Shown: positions 8,563-17,715, counted from the stretch's first letter. The stretch: DNA of 51,524 bases from Mycolicibacterium chubuense (GCF_001044255.1 NZ_JYNX01000057.1:55676-107199), one strand, 5' to 3'. Translations and numbers: made by a program. Notes: generated by a model not told the origin, from the sequence alone.

Positions 8563-10253
8563 CTCACCAGGTCCTCGTAGCGGAACTCCGTGTCGATCGG
8601 CGTGCCGGCGCTGTGCGCGTCCTGCTCGCGGCGGCGCAGGTCGACCCGGCGGATCTTGCCCGAGATCGTCTTGGGCAGGTCGGCGAATTCGACACGGCGG
8701 ACTTTCAGGTACGGCGCCAAATGGTCGCGGCTGTACTGCAGGATCTGCTTTGCTGTTTCGGCGTCGGGGGTCCAGCCGTCGGCGAGGGCGATGTAGGCCT
8801 TCGGGACGGCCAACCGGGTGTCGTCGGGGGCGGGCACCACCGCGGCCTCGACGACGGCCGGGTGTTCGATCAGCACGCTCTCCAGCTCGAACGGCGACAC
8901 CTTGTAGTCGGAGGACTTGAACACGTCATCGGTGCGCCCGACGTAGGTGATGTAGCCGTCGTCGTCGCGGGTGGCGACGTCCCCGGTGTGATACAGGCCG
9001 TCCCGCATCACCATGGCGTTGCGCTTCTCGTCGTCGAGGTAGCCGGTCATCAGGTTCAGCGGACTCGCGTTCAGGTCCAGGCAGATCTCGCCCTCCTCGG
9101 CCCGTTCGCCGGTGAGCGGGTCGACGAGTACGACCGGAACGCCGGGCATCGGCCGGCCCATCGACCCGGACTTGACGGGCTGACCCGGGGTGTTGCCGAC
9201 AGCCAGCGTCGTCTCGGTCTGCCCGAACCCGTCGCGGATCGTCAGCCCCCAGGCGCGCTCGACCTGCGCGATGACGTCCGGATTCAGCGGCTCACCGGCG
9301 CCCAGGACCTCCCTCAGATGCGGTGGCCGTTCGCCGAGGTCGGCCTGAATCAGCATGCGCCACACCGTCGGTGGCGCACAGAAGGTGCTGACCTCACCGC
9401 GGTGCAGTTGCTCGAGCAGGGCGGCCGCGTCGAAGCGGGCGTAGTTGTAGACGAAGATCGTCGCCTCGGCGATCCACGGCGCGAAGAAGCAACTCCACGC
9501 GTGCTTGGCCCAGCCCGGCGAACTGATCGCCAGGTGTACGTCACCCGGTCGCACTCCCAGCCACGCCATCGTCGACAGGTGGCCCACCGGATAGCTGACC
9601 TGCGAGTGCTCCACGAGCTTGGGCTTGCTGGTGGTACCGGAGGTGAAGTAGATCAACAGCGGGTCCGTGGGTGCGTTGCCCGGATCGAACGGCCCTGCCG
9701 GCGCGACGTCTCCCGCGTCGGCGTAGGCGTGCCAGCCCGGCGCCGTGCCGCCGACGGCGACCCCGGCGAAGGTCTCGTCGACACCGGTGAACTTCGCCGC
9801 GTCCGACGCGTTGGCGATGACGAACCCGGCGCGTCCGCGCCGCAGCCGGTCGGCGACGTCGTCGGGACCCAGGGCCGCAGTCGTCGGCATGATCACCGCA
9901 CCGAGCTTGGCCACGGCGAGCATCGACTCCCACAGCTCGACCTGGTTGCCGAGCATCAGGATGACCCGGTCACCCTTCCCGACGCCGAGGCCGCGCAACC
10001 AGGTCGCGACCTGATCCGATCGGGCCGCCATCTGTCCGAAGGTCACCTTCACCTCACGGCCGTCCTGCTCGACGATCCACAGCGCGACGTCGTCGGGCCG
10101 GTTCGCGGCGACCACGTCGAACCAGTCGGTCGCCCAGTTGAACCCTCCGGTCAGCCGCGGCCACTCGAACGTCTCGACGGCCTTGTCGTAGTCGCCGATC
10201 ACCTCGACCAGGTGGTCCCGCGCCGCGCGGTAGCGCTCCGTGTTCGTCGTCAT
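8559..10253 (-). CDS. AMP-dependent acyl/aryl-CoA synthetase (ACSM-like)
   Basis: 564 residues from ATG 10253; the frame stays open upstream but that part is a shadow of the divergent regulator and permease. Adenylate-forming core with YFTSGTTSKPKLVEHS, FGQTETT, YHTGDVATRDDDGYITYVGRTDDVFKSSDYKVSPFELE split motifs, and C-terminal KTISGKIRR carrying the catalytic Lys. The P-loop is slightly unusual (TSKPK rather than TGxPK). Resembles medium-chain or benzoate-type acyl-CoA synthetases. It is co-translated with the FadD35-like gene and diverges from a GAF-LuxR regulator, which suggests regulated use of a particular acid or aromatic acid. Confidence 0.88.
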   Translation of the reverse strand: MTTNTERYRAARDHLVEVIGDYDKAVETFEWPRLTGGFNWATDWFDVVAANRPDDVALWIVEQDGREVKVTFGQMAARSDQVATWLRGLGVGKGDRVILMLGNQVELWESMLAVAKLGAVIMPTTAALGPDDVADRLRRGRAGFVIANASDAAKFTGVDETFAGVAVGGTAPGWHAYADAGDVAPAGPFDPGNAPTDPLLIYFTSGTTSKPKLVEHSQVSYPVGHLSTMAWLGVRPGDVHLAISSPGWAKHAWSCFFAPWIAEATIFVYNYARFDAAALLEQLHRGEVSTFCAPPTVWRMLIQADLGERPPHLREVLGAGEPLNPDVIAQVERAWGLTIRDGFGQTETTLAVGNTPGQPVKSGSMGRPMPGVPVVLVDPLTGERAEEGEICLDLNASPLNLMTGYLDDEKRNAMVMRDGLYHTGDVATRDDDGYITYVGRTDDVFKSSDYKVSPFELESVLIEHPAVVEAAVVPAPDDTRLAVPKAYIALADGWTPDAETAKQILQYSRDHLAPYLKVRRVEFADLPKTISGKIRRVDLRRREQDAHSAGTPIDTEFRYEDLVR

Positions 10254-10313
10254 GACCAATAGGATCCAGGTCACACCTGCCCGTCCGCCACCCCCGAAAG
10301 AGGGTACGACCCG

Positions 10314-11156
10314 ATGCCCGATCCGTCGGCGCTGCTGCGCCCTCGCGACACCGACGCACTGCGCGCCACGCTGCGCCGGATGGCGGCCGAAGGTGCAGCG
10401 CCGGTGCTGTTCGCCGGGGAGGTGCACCGCGAGACGCTGGTGCTCAGCGAGTTCGTCGGCACCAGGACCGGGAATCTGCGGGGTCTTGCCGTGCAATCGA
10501 AGTCCGGGCTGGGCGGGGCCAGCATGGTGGCAGGCCGTCCGATGTCGGTGGCCGACTACCGCAACGCCGCGACGATCACGCACGACTACGACGCACCAGT
10601 GCTCTCGGAGGGCATCAGATCGGTGCTCGCGGTGCCGGTGTTGGTCGACGGGCAGACCAGGGCGATGCTCTATGCCGCGCACCGATCCGGTTCGCCATTC
10701 GGCAGCAGAGCCGCCGACCTGCTGGTCTCCTCGGCGCGTTCGCTGGCCGAGGAGCTGCGCATCCGCGACGAGGTGGACCGCCGGCTGCGGCTGCGCGAAA
10801 CCCAACTCGCCGGCGCGGCGGGCGCCGGCACCGAACGTATCCGCGAGGTGCACGCCGAATTGCGCGGCCTGGCCGCCTCCTCCCCGCTGCCTCTGCAGAA
10901 TCGGCTGCGCGAGCTGGCCGACCGGCTGGCCGGAGCGCTCGCCGCCACACCGCCCGGCGCCGCGCCGCTGTCGCCGCGTGAGCTCGACGTGTTGGCGCAA
11001 GTCGCCTTGGGGTGCACCAATAGCGAGGCCGCCCAACGGCTCTCGCTGAAACCCGAGACCGTGAAGAGCTACCTGCGCAGCGCCGCGGCGAAACTGGGCG
11101 CGCACACCCGGCACGAGTCGGTCTCCAAGGCGCGGCGGGCCGGGCTCATCCCCTAG
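10314..11156 (+). CDS. GAF-domain LuxR-family transcriptional regulator
   Basis: 280 residues. Residues about 1-160 look like a GAF sensory domain (SEGIRSVLAVPVLVDGQTRAMLY is the typical core). A helical linker at about 160-205 follows, and the C-terminus is a LuxR/FixJ helix-turn-helix (about 215-275: LSPRELDVLAQVALGCTNSEAAQRLSLKPETVKSYLRSAAAKLGAH). It diverges from the two-ligase operon with 60 bp between starts and is the obvious candidate to control it, perhaps sensing the acid or acyl-CoA. The pairing of such regulators with AMP-dependent ligases is common in actinobacteria, but the ligand is not evident. Its stop overlaps the stop of the NCS1 permease gene by 4 bp. Confidence 0.85.
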   Translation: MPDPSALLRPRDTDALRATLRRMAAEGAAPVLFAGEVHRETLVLSEFVGTRTGNLRGLAVQSKSGLGGASMVAGRPMSVADYRNAATITHDYDAPVLSEGIRSVLAVPVLVDGQTRAMLYAAHRSGSPFGSRAADLLVSSARSLAEELRIRDEVDRRLRLRETQLAGAAGAGTERIREVHAELRGLAASSPLPLQNRLRELADRLAGALAATPPGAAPLSPRELDVLAQVALGCTNSEAAQRLSLKPETVKSYLRSAAAKLGAHTRHESVSKARRAGLIP

Positions 11157-12610
11157 GTTTCGATCGGCGCGACCCGGCCCGCGAACGTCACCGCCTCGAC
11201 GCCGTGCTCCCGGGCGTCCGCCTCGGCTTTGGCGTGCTCGGCAGCCAGATCCAGGGAGCGCGCCATCACGATGTAGGCCACCGCCGAGGCGGCCAGACCG
11301 ACGAACAGCGCCATGTCGACGTCGTTCATCGCCGCGGCGATCGGTCCGGTGTACCAGACGGTGACGACGAACGGAATCATCGCGAGGATGCCGATGGTGT
11401 AGGCCGCCAGTCCGCGCCAGCCCCAGGTCCCGTACACGCTGCCGCGCGGCACGAAGATCTCCCGCACCGCATACCGGCCGCGGCGGACGAAGTAGTAGTC
11501 GACCAGGTTGACCGACGTCCACGGCACCAGCAGGTAGAGCAGCACGACCAGGAAGCTGCCGAAGTTCGCGAGGAACTCGCCACTGGACAGCACCGCGCCG
11601 AGCAGGCCGCACAGCGCGATCACGGTGCAGGAGATGACGCGCAGCCGGCGGGTGGGCTGCACCGCGCGGAACGAGTCGACCACGGTGATCAGCTCGATCG
11701 ACGCGGCGTAGATGTTCACCGTGATGACGGTGATCAGCCCGGGAAGCGCGGCGGCGAGAAGCCACAGACCGGAGCCGGGCAGGATGTCGTCGGCGGTCTG
11801 GCGGACGGCTTCCAGCGGGGAGAGGTCGGCGAACAGCGCGGCGACGAACGCGCCGAGCACCATGAGCCAGGCGGCGCCGACGAACACCCCGGTGTAGGTG
11901 TGGAACAGGGCCTTTCGCGGGCTGGTCTGCGGGGGCAGATAGCGGGAGTAGTCCGACACGTAGGGCGCCCAGCCGAGGGCGTACGCGGCGGCCGCGGCGA
12001 ACTGAACCAGGAACGCCGCCCAACTGAACCCGCCGAAGCCGAACTGCCCGGCAGGCAGGTCGGAGACGGTCAGCGCTACGACGGTGAAGACCCCGAACGT
12101 CGCGAGGAACAACCACGTCAGCCAGGTCTGCACGCGGTGGATCCAGTGGTAGCCGTAGATCGCCAGCGCCAACGCAAGTGCGGTGATGCACACGAACCAC
12201 AGATCTCGGACGTCCGCACCGGTCGTCAGCGTCAGCACGTCGGCCGCGAGGATCTGGTTGAACACGTTGAAGCCGACGATGCTGAAGATGACGACCGCGC
12301 AGATCACCACCACTCCGCGATAGCCGAATTGGGCGCGCGACTGGATCATCTGCGGCAGACCCAACTGCGGCCCCTGCGCGGAATGGAACGCCGTGAAGAC
12401 GGTGCCGACGGCCGCACCCAGGATGATCGCCACCAGCGAGGTGAGGAACGACGCCCCGAGTGCTGCGCCCACCATGCCGGTGGCCAGCGTGGTGAGGTTC
12501 GCGTTGGACATGAACCAGAGCGGGAACAGGGTCGAGGGTTTTCCGCGGCGGTCCTGTAGCGGCACCCAGTCGATGGATTTGGATTCGATGGCAGACGAGT
12601 CACTGGACAT
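11153..12610 (-). CDS. NCS1-family permease (nucleobase/cation symporter-1)
   Basis: 485 residues with about 12 hydrophobic spans. The N-terminal WVPLQDRRGKPSTLFPLWFMSNANLTT and following GAALGASFLTSL segment fit the purine-cytosine permease/NCS1 family, which imports nucleobases, hydantoins, allantoin or related heterocycles with a cation. The motif SDYSRYLPPQTS in the middle is also typical. The gene starts 11 bp inside the nitrilase-family gene, so it belongs to the LysR/HisD-like/nitrilase unit. The likely role is uptake of the compound degraded by those enzymes. Substrate not determinable from sequence. Confidence 0.87.
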   Translation of the reverse strand: MSSDSSAIESKSIDWVPLQDRRGKPSTLFPLWFMSNANLTTLATGMVGAALGASFLTSLVAIILGAAVGTVFTAFHSAQGPQLGLPQMIQSRAQFGYRGVVVICAVVIFSIVGFNVFNQILAADVLTLTTGADVRDLWFVCITALALALAIYGYHWIHRVQTWLTWLFLATFGVFTVVALTVSDLPAGQFGFGGFSWAAFLVQFAAAAAYALGWAPYVSDYSRYLPPQTSPRKALFHTYTGVFVGAAWLMVLGAFVAALFADLSPLEAVRQTADDILPGSGLWLLAAALPGLITVITVNIYAASIELITVVDSFRAVQPTRRLRVISCTVIALCGLLGAVLSSGEFLANFGSFLVVLLYLLVPWTSVNLVDYYFVRRGRYAVREIFVPRGSVYGTWGWRGLAAYTIGILAMIPFVVTVWYTGPIAAAMNDVDMALFVGLAASAVAYIVMARSLDLAAEHAKAEADAREHGVEAVTFAGRVAPIET

Positions 12611-13469
12611 GGGTCCTCGCTTCGGATCGGGAGGTCGGGCGGACAGGGATCCGGGGTACCGCGATGTCCCCGTACAGTTCGGGCCGGCGATCGGCGAACA
12701 GGTCGTTGAATTCCCCGATCGATTTGTCGAGGGTCAGGTCGAGCTCGGTGGACGCCGCGGTGTTCGCGGTGGCCGGCGTGGCGCACAACCACCCGTCGGG
12801 CGAGATGACGCACGTCCCGCCGGTCCACTCCACCCCGCGTTCGCTGCCGTGCCGATCGGCGATGACGGTGGGCAGCCGTGACGACCGCGCGGCCGCCATG
12901 GCCTGGACGATCTCGGGCGCATGCTCGCCGGACGGCCGATCGACCAGCGGCCAGTTGACGGGCAGGGCCAGGATCTGCGCGCCGCTCAGCGCGAGTCGTC
13001 GTGGCAGTTCCGGGAATTCGTTGTCGTAACAGATCGCCACGCCGAGGCGGCCGATCGGGGTGTCGACGACCATGCCCGCGTGCGGCCCCGTGTCGAAGAT
13101 CCGGTGCTCGGTCCCCCACAGATGCGACTTGCGGTAGCAGCCGAGGACCCCTTCAGCGCCGAGGACGAGCGCAGAGTTGAACAGCGTGTCCCCGTCGCGT
13201 TCACAGAAGCCGAGTACCACCACCGTCTCGATGGGCAGTGCGGCCCCCAGCGACGTCAACCGCTCGTCGTCGGCGCGCAGCGCGCACGACCACGCCTCGC
13301 CCTGATCCGCGAAAACGTATCCGCTGGTGGCCAACTCGGGCAGCACAATCAGGTGCGGGCCGCTACGCGCGCTCTGCCCGAGGGCATCGCGGATCGCGCC
13401 CAGGTTGCGCTCGACGTCACCGACCGTCACGTCGACGGGTACCGCGCTCACCCGTATCCGCCCAGCCAT
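12600..13469 (-). CDS. Carbon-nitrogen hydrolase (nitrilase superfamily amidase)
   Basis: 289 residues. The Glu-Lys-Cys triad is intact: Glu45 in LPELATSGY, Lys114 in CYRKSHLW, Cys147 in AICYDNEFPE. Such enzymes hydrolyse amides, carbamoyl-amides or more rarely nitriles in the cytoplasm. It starts 8 bp after the stop of the HisD-like gene and overlaps the NCS1 permease gene, so it is the middle enzyme of a compact operon. The combination suggests breaking a C-N bond of an imported N-containing compound. The exact subfamily (N-carbamoylase, aliphatic amidase or other) cannot be set by eye. Confidence 0.88.
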   Translation of the reverse strand: MAGRIRVSAVPVDVTVGDVERNLGAIRDALGQSARSGPHLIVLPELATSGYVFADQGEAWSCALRADDERLTSLGAALPIETVVVLGFCERDGDTLFNSALVLGAEGVLGCYRKSHLWGTEHRIFDTGPHAGMVVDTPIGRLGVAICYDNEFPELPRRLALSGAQILALPVNWPLVDRPSGEHAPEIVQAMAAARSSRLPTVIADRHGSERGVEWTGGTCVISPDGWLCATPATANTAASTELDLTLDKSIGEFNDLFADRRPELYGDIAVPRIPVRPTSRSEARTHVQ

Positions 13470-13477
13470 CGGTCAGC

Positions 13478-14836
13478 TCACCGCCCGCGCTCGACCGCGG
13501 GGGTACCGTCGAAAACACCGGAGTGGCGGCCGATTTCCTCGATGCGGATGGTGGCGGTGGCTTCGTGGGCGGCGAGGCCCTCGAACGCGGAGATGCGTTC
13601 CACGGCCGGTGCCAGCTGCGCGGTGGCCTCCCGGCCGGCGCGCTGGTAGGTCAGCGGCTTGAGGAACCGCGACACCGACAGCCCGGCGTTGTACCGCGAT
13701 GTCTTCCCGGTCGGCAGCACGTGGTTGGTGCCGGCAATGCCCTTGTCGGAGTATGCGACCGTGCTCCAGGGGCCGACGAACAGCGATCCGTAGTTGCGCA
13801 GTTCCTTGTGGAAGAAGTCGTCGTCGGAGGTCTGCACCTCGAGATGTTCGGGACCGAGGACGTCGCTGATCGCTGCCGCCTGCGCGCGGTCGACGGCCAG
13901 GATGACCGAGCCGTAGTCACGCCATGCGGCGCCGGCGATCTCCCGGGTGGTCAACGTCTGCAGCTGCCGCTCGATGGCGTCGATCACGTTGCGCCCCAAA
14001 GTCTCCGATGTGGTGATCAACGCCGCCGGCGAGTTCGGCCCGTGCTCGGCCTGGCCCAGGAGATCGGCCGCGACCCACTCCGGATCGGCGGTCTCGTCGG
14101 CGAGTACCGCCACCTCCGAGGGGCCGGCCAGCAGATCGATACCCACCCGGCCGAACAGCTGCCGCTTGGCCTCGGTCACGAACGCGTTGCCCGCGCCCAC
14201 GAGCATGTCGACCGGCGCGTCGCCCAGCAGCCCGAACGCCAACGCGCCGAGGGCCTGAACGCCGCCGACGGCGAACATGCGGTCCACGCGGGACAGATAC
14301 GCGCCGTAGAGGACGGCGGGGTGCACTCCGTGTTCACCGGACGGCGGCGTGCACGCCAGCACCGTCGGCACGCCGGCGGCCTTGGCCACGCCCACCGTCA
14401 TGAAGGCGCTCGCCAACAGGGGGAAGCGGCCGGCGGGCAGGTACGCCCCCACCCGCGCGACGGGGATGTATTGCACGCCACCGGTGACACCGGGTGCCAG
14501 CTCGATCTCGAAGTCGCTGAGGTGCTGCCGTTGCGCCGCTGCGAACCGGTTCGTGCGCTCGTAGCCGAGTTCCAGCGCCTCACGGACGTCGGCCGGCAGG
14601 GCGTCGCCCGACTTGCGCAGCTCGTCGTCGCTCACTTCGAGGGCGCCGGTGTAACCGTCGAGATCGCGGGAGTACCGGCAGACCGCGTCCAGTCCGGTGC
14701 GCTCGATGTCGGCGAGCATCTGCGAGACGCGCTCGACGACCTTCGGATCGCGCTGCGCCGGTGGGCCGTCGACCGCGGGTTTCTTGAGCCAGGTGAACGG
14801 ACCCAGAGCGCGGGCCTCTTCGGTGGTGATCTGCAT
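13478..14836 (-). CDS. HisD-like zinc/NAD alcohol dehydrogenase (HpsN-type paralogue)
   Basis: 452 residues from ATG 14836, which follows a TAGCGT box by 8 nt; the ATG at 14866 is less likely. Strong similarity to histidinol dehydrogenase: GAGNAFVTEAKRQ, AGPSEVAVLAD, Gln262 and His265 (QAEH), catalytic Glu330-His331 (GPEHLEV), GTNHVLPT and His424 (LAAHEA). By eye, the zinc-ligand Asp of E. coli HisD (in GDYASGTNH) is Lys365 here (SDKGIAGTNH), as in HisD-like dehydrogenases of other alcohols such as sulfopropanediol dehydrogenase. Together with its amidase/permease neighbours this points to a catabolic alcohol dehydrogenase rather than histidine synthesis. Confidence 0.82.
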   Translation of the reverse strand: MQITTEEARALGPFTWLKKPAVDGPPAQRDPKVVERVSQMLADIERTGLDAVCRYSRDLDGYTGALEVSDDELRKSGDALPADVREALELGYERTNRFAAAQRQHLSDFEIELAPGVTGGVQYIPVARVGAYLPAGRFPLLASAFMTVGVAKAAGVPTVLACTPPSGEHGVHPAVLYGAYLSRVDRMFAVGGVQALGALAFGLLGDAPVDMLVGAGNAFVTEAKRQLFGRVGIDLLAGPSEVAVLADETADPEWVAADLLGQAEHGPNSPAALITTSETLGRNVIDAIERQLQTLTTREIAGAAWRDYGSVILAVDRAQAAAISDVLGPEHLEVQTSDDDFFHKELRNYGSLFVGPWSTVAYSDKGIAGTNHVLPTGKTSRYNAGLSVSRFLKPLTYQRAGREATAQLAPAVERISAFEGLAAHEATATIRIEEIGRHSGVFDGTPAVERGR

Positions 14837-14844
14837 GACCGATG

Positions 14845-14850
14845 ACGCTA
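14845..14850 (-). promoter_or_regulatory. -10 box upstream of HisD-like gene
   Basis: TAGCGT on the minus strand, 8 nt before ATG 14836. It lies in the 58-bp gap after the LysR gene, so the catabolic genes can be transcribed separately from the regulator, probably without a leader. Confidence 0.5.
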
Positions 14851-14894
14851 GGCCGATTTCGCCCACAGGACTAGAGGGACACTTCCTGGACTTA

Positions 14895-15860
14895 CTACAG
14901 GTTTTTCCTATGGCTCGGTCGTGAGGCGATCAGCGGCACCGACGAGTGGTCGTCCGACTCGACGACCGGCAGATCGCGGATCGTGTCCTCGGCGAGGCGC
15001 GCGAATTCGCGGGTGGCATTGGACAGCGGACGGACCCGGTGCCGGGCCAGCGCGATGATGTCGAACAACGGCTCGGCGAACGGGACGGTGTGCAGACCCG
15101 GTGGGAAGGCGTCGCTGTCGATCACGGCGCCGCTGGCGATCGTGTCCCCGATCCCGGCCGCCACGAGTCGCAGCGCCGACTCGACGTGTTCGATCTCGAT
15201 CAACGGCTCCAGGCGCAGCCCGGCCAGCTGCGCCCGCTCCGCCAGTTGGCGACGGGTGGGATCCTTCCATCCGTAGTGCGCGTCGTAGAGGACGAGATCG
15301 GCGGCGGCGAACTGCTCGATGGTCACCGGCGCGGCGGCGTGGGAGGCGTCGGCGCTGACGTAGAACACCTCGTCGCGCAGCAGCGGGCGCACCGTGAGCT
15401 CCTCGTCGTCGATCGGCAGGATGAGGATGCCCGCCTCGATCTCGCCGGCCTGGATCGCGGCCGCGGTCTCCGCCGAATTCTGGCCGACCAGGCGCACCCG
15501 TACCGCGGGATACCGCTTGTGGAAGGTCTGGACCAGGCTGGACAGCAGGTAGTAGTCCGCGTTGCGCGGCATGCCGAAGGTGGCCGTGCCGCCGCCCAGT
15601 GAACCCAGGGCGCGCACGGCGTGCACACCGCCGTCGACGGCCTGCACCACCTGCTGGGCATAGGGCAGCAGCTCCCGCCCGGCCGCGGTGAGCGTGAGCC
15701 GGCGACTCCCCCGCACGAAGAGCTGGATGTCGAGCTCGTCCTCGAGCCGGCGCACCAGCTCCGACACCGAGGCCTGAGCAATGGCCAACTCGTCGGCCGC
15801 CGCGGTGAACGAGCCGAGCCGCTCCGCCTCCAGGAAAGCCCTGAGCTGATTGAGAGTCAT
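14895..15860 (-). CDS. LysR-family transcriptional regulator
   Basis: 321 residues. Residues 1-62 form the LysR winged helix-turn-helix (LNQLRAFLEAERLGSFTAAADELAIAQASVSELVRRLEDEL and the LFVRGSRRLTLTAAG wing). The rest is a periplasmic-binding-protein-like effector domain. It is encoded directly upstream of and on the same strand as the HisD-like dehydrogenase, amidase and NCS1 permease, so it likely activates that unit in response to its substrate, an inference from position. LysR proteins are more often divergent from their targets; the same-strand layout here is less usual. The gene ends 34 bp downstream of the ABC exporter operon's last stop. Confidence 0.88.
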   Translation of the reverse strand: MTLNQLRAFLEAERLGSFTAAADELAIAQASVSELVRRLEDELDIQLFVRGSRRLTLTAAGRELLPYAQQVVQAVDGGVHAVRALGSLGGGTATFGMPRNADYYLLSSLVQTFHKRYPAVRVRLVGQNSAETAAAIQAGEIEAGILILPIDDEELTVRPLLRDEVFYVSADASHAAAPVTIEQFAAADLVLYDAHYGWKDPTRRQLAERAQLAGLRLEPLIEIEHVESALRLVAAGIGDTIASGAVIDSDAFPPGLHTVPFAEPLFDIIALARHRVRPLSNATREFARLAEDTIRDLPVVESDDHSSVPLIASRPSHRKNL

Positions 15861-15894
15861 CCCGGGACAACCCTATGGCCGGGCCGGCCTGATG

Positions 15895-17715
15895 TCAGGC
15901 CAGGGACTGAACCCACGACCGGTGCAGCGCGGCGTAATGACCGTCGGCGCGCGCCGTCAACTCCTCTGGCGAGCCGTCCTCGACGATGCGGCCGTGCTCG
16001 AGCACCAGCACCCGGTCGGCGATCTGCACCGTCGAGAGCCGGTGCGCGATCACGATCGCGGTCCGCTCGGCGAGCACCGTCTCGAGCGCCCGCTGCACCA
16101 TCCGCTCGCTCGGGATGTCGAGCGACGACGTGGCCTCGTCGAGGATCAGCACCGCGGGGTCGGCGAGGAACGCCCGGGCGAACGCGACCAGCTGCCGCTG
16201 CCCCGCCGACAGCCGGTCGCCGCGCTTGGCGACATCGGTGTCATAGCCCTCCGGCAGCGCGTCGATGAACCCGTCCGCGCCGACGGCCTGGGCGGCCGCC
16301 CGTACCTCCTCGTCGGTGGCGCCGGGCCGCCCGAAGCGGATGTTGTCGGCGACCGTGCCGCCGAACATGAAGTTCTCCTGCGTGACCATCACGACGTGAC
16401 GCCGCAGATCGGCCTGCCTGAGGTCGCGCAGGTCCACCCCGTCGAGGGAGACGCTGCCCGCGACCGGGTCGTAGAACCGGGTGACCAGTTTGGCGATCGT
16501 GGTCTTACCCGCGCCCGTCGTTCCCACCAGCGCGACGGTCTGACCCGCAGGCACCACCAGGTCTAGATCCGGCAGCACCGGCCTGTTGGGGACGTATTCG
16601 AAGCGGACGTCGCGGAAGGCGATCTCCCCACGCACCGAGTCGAGTTCGACCGGCTCGGCCGGATCGGCGATCCCCGGTTTCTCGGCGAGCACCCCGGCGA
16701 GCTTCTCCAGCGCCGACGATGCCGACTGGAAGGTGTTGAAGAACTGCGAGATCTCCTGCATCGGTTCGAAGAACATCCGCAGGTACAACAGGAACGCGGC
16801 GAGCGTGCCGATGGTCATCTGCCCGTGCAGCACCCGGTATCCGCCGTAGAGCAGCACCATGCCGGTGGTGATGTTGCCGACGAACTTCACCCCCGGCATG
16901 AAGATCGCCAGCAGTTTGAAGGTCTTCTCGTTGATCACCCGGTAGCGGTCGGCGATGTCTTCGAAGATCTGCTGGTTGCGCGGCTCGCGGCGGTAGGCCT
17001 GCACCGCCTTGATGCCCGTCATGGTCTCGACGAACTGGACGATCACCAGCGCGGAGATCTCGCGCACCTCGCGGTAGATCCGTGACGACTCGCGGTGGAA
17101 CCACGCCACCAGCGCCACCAGGACGGGGAAGGCGGCCAGACACATCAGCCCGAGTTTCGCGTCGAGCGTGATCAGCAGCACCGAGGTGCCGAACAGCGTG
17201 AGGACCGCGGTGATCAGAGAGTCGAAACCCGTCTCCAGCATGTCCTGGATCGCTTCGACGTCGTTGGTGGACCGGCTCACCACGCGGCCCGAGGTGTAGC
17301 GGTCGTGGAAGGCGATGTCGAGCCGGCCGAAATGCCGGAACACCCGCCTGCGCAGTTCGCGAAGCACCCGCTGGCCGATGCGGCCCGACCGGCGCAGGAA
17401 GAACATCCGGGCGCTGGCCTGCACGACCACCACGCCGCACAGCACCCCGACGATCACCATCAGGGTGCGCGCCGAGCCACCGTCGAGCAACGGGGGGATC
17501 CCGTTGTCGATGCCCTTCTGCACCAACAGCGGAACGGACAGCCGCGCAACGTTTTCCACCACCACGACGATCGCCAGCGCCAGCACCGTCCAGCGGTACG
17601 GGCGCAGCAGCGAGCCCAGCAGGGCCCGCGCCTCGCGGCGGCGCGGCACCGATTCGTCGATGGGCAGGTCGTCGTGTTCGTCGAACCGGCCACGCCAGTC
17701 GGGTGCCACGCTCAC
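15895..17715 (-). CDS. ABC exporter half-transporter (third gene of three)
   Basis: 606 residues: six-span type IV exporter membrane domain (about 35-330) fused to a nucleotide-binding domain (about 365-600). Walker A GTTGAGKTT, Q-loop VTQENFMF, signature LSAGQ (second Gly is Ala), Walker B VLILDEATSSLD with catalytic Glu, and switch His in IVIAHRLSTV are present. Its GTG overlaps the stop of the preceding ABC gene by 4 bp. Since the preceding gene has a degenerate catalytic site, these two likely form a heterodimer with one consensus and one weak ATP site, as in BmrCD or TM287/288. Drug or lipid export is probable; substrate unknown. Confidence 0.88.
   Translation of the reverse strand: MSVAPDWRGRFDEHDDLPIDESVPRRREARALLGSLLRPYRWTVLALAIVVVVENVARLSVPLLVQKGIDNGIPPLLDGGSARTLMVIVGVLCGVVVVQASARMFFLRRSGRIGQRVLRELRRRVFRHFGRLDIAFHDRYTSGRVVSRSTNDVEAIQDMLETGFDSLITAVLTLFGTSVLLITLDAKLGLMCLAAFPVLVALVAWFHRESSRIYREVREISALVIVQFVETMTGIKAVQAYRREPRNQQIFEDIADRYRVINEKTFKLLAIFMPGVKFVGNITTGMVLLYGGYRVLHGQMTIGTLAAFLLYLRMFFEPMQEISQFFNTFQSASSALEKLAGVLAEKPGIADPAEPVELDSVRGEIAFRDVRFEYVPNRPVLPDLDLVVPAGQTVALVGTTGAGKTTIAKLVTRFYDPVAGSVSLDGVDLRDLRQADLRRHVVMVTQENFMFGGTVADNIRFGRPGATDEEVRAAAQAVGADGFIDALPEGYDTDVAKRGDRLSAGQRQLVAFARAFLADPAVLILDEATSSLDIPSERMVQRALETVLAERTAIVIAHRLSTVQIADRVLVLEHGRIVEDGSPEELTARADGHYAALHRSWVQSLA

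Noticed and set aside
8559-12200. A single 1213-residue reading frame spanning ligase, regulator and permease
   Set aside because: The part upstream of ATG 10253 has arginine-rich, repetitive composition typical of a shadow frame and lies antisense to or out of frame with recognisable genes.
13478-14836. Biosynthetic histidinol dehydrogenase HisD
   Set aside because: No other his genes nearby, catabolic neighbours, and an altered metal-ligand position.
14866-14901. Short inverted repeats (CAGGA-N13-TCCTG and CCTG-N9-CAGG) between LysR and HisD-like genes as a LysR operator
   Set aside because: Arms of only 4-5 bp, partly inside the LysR coding end; not strong enough to list as a site.
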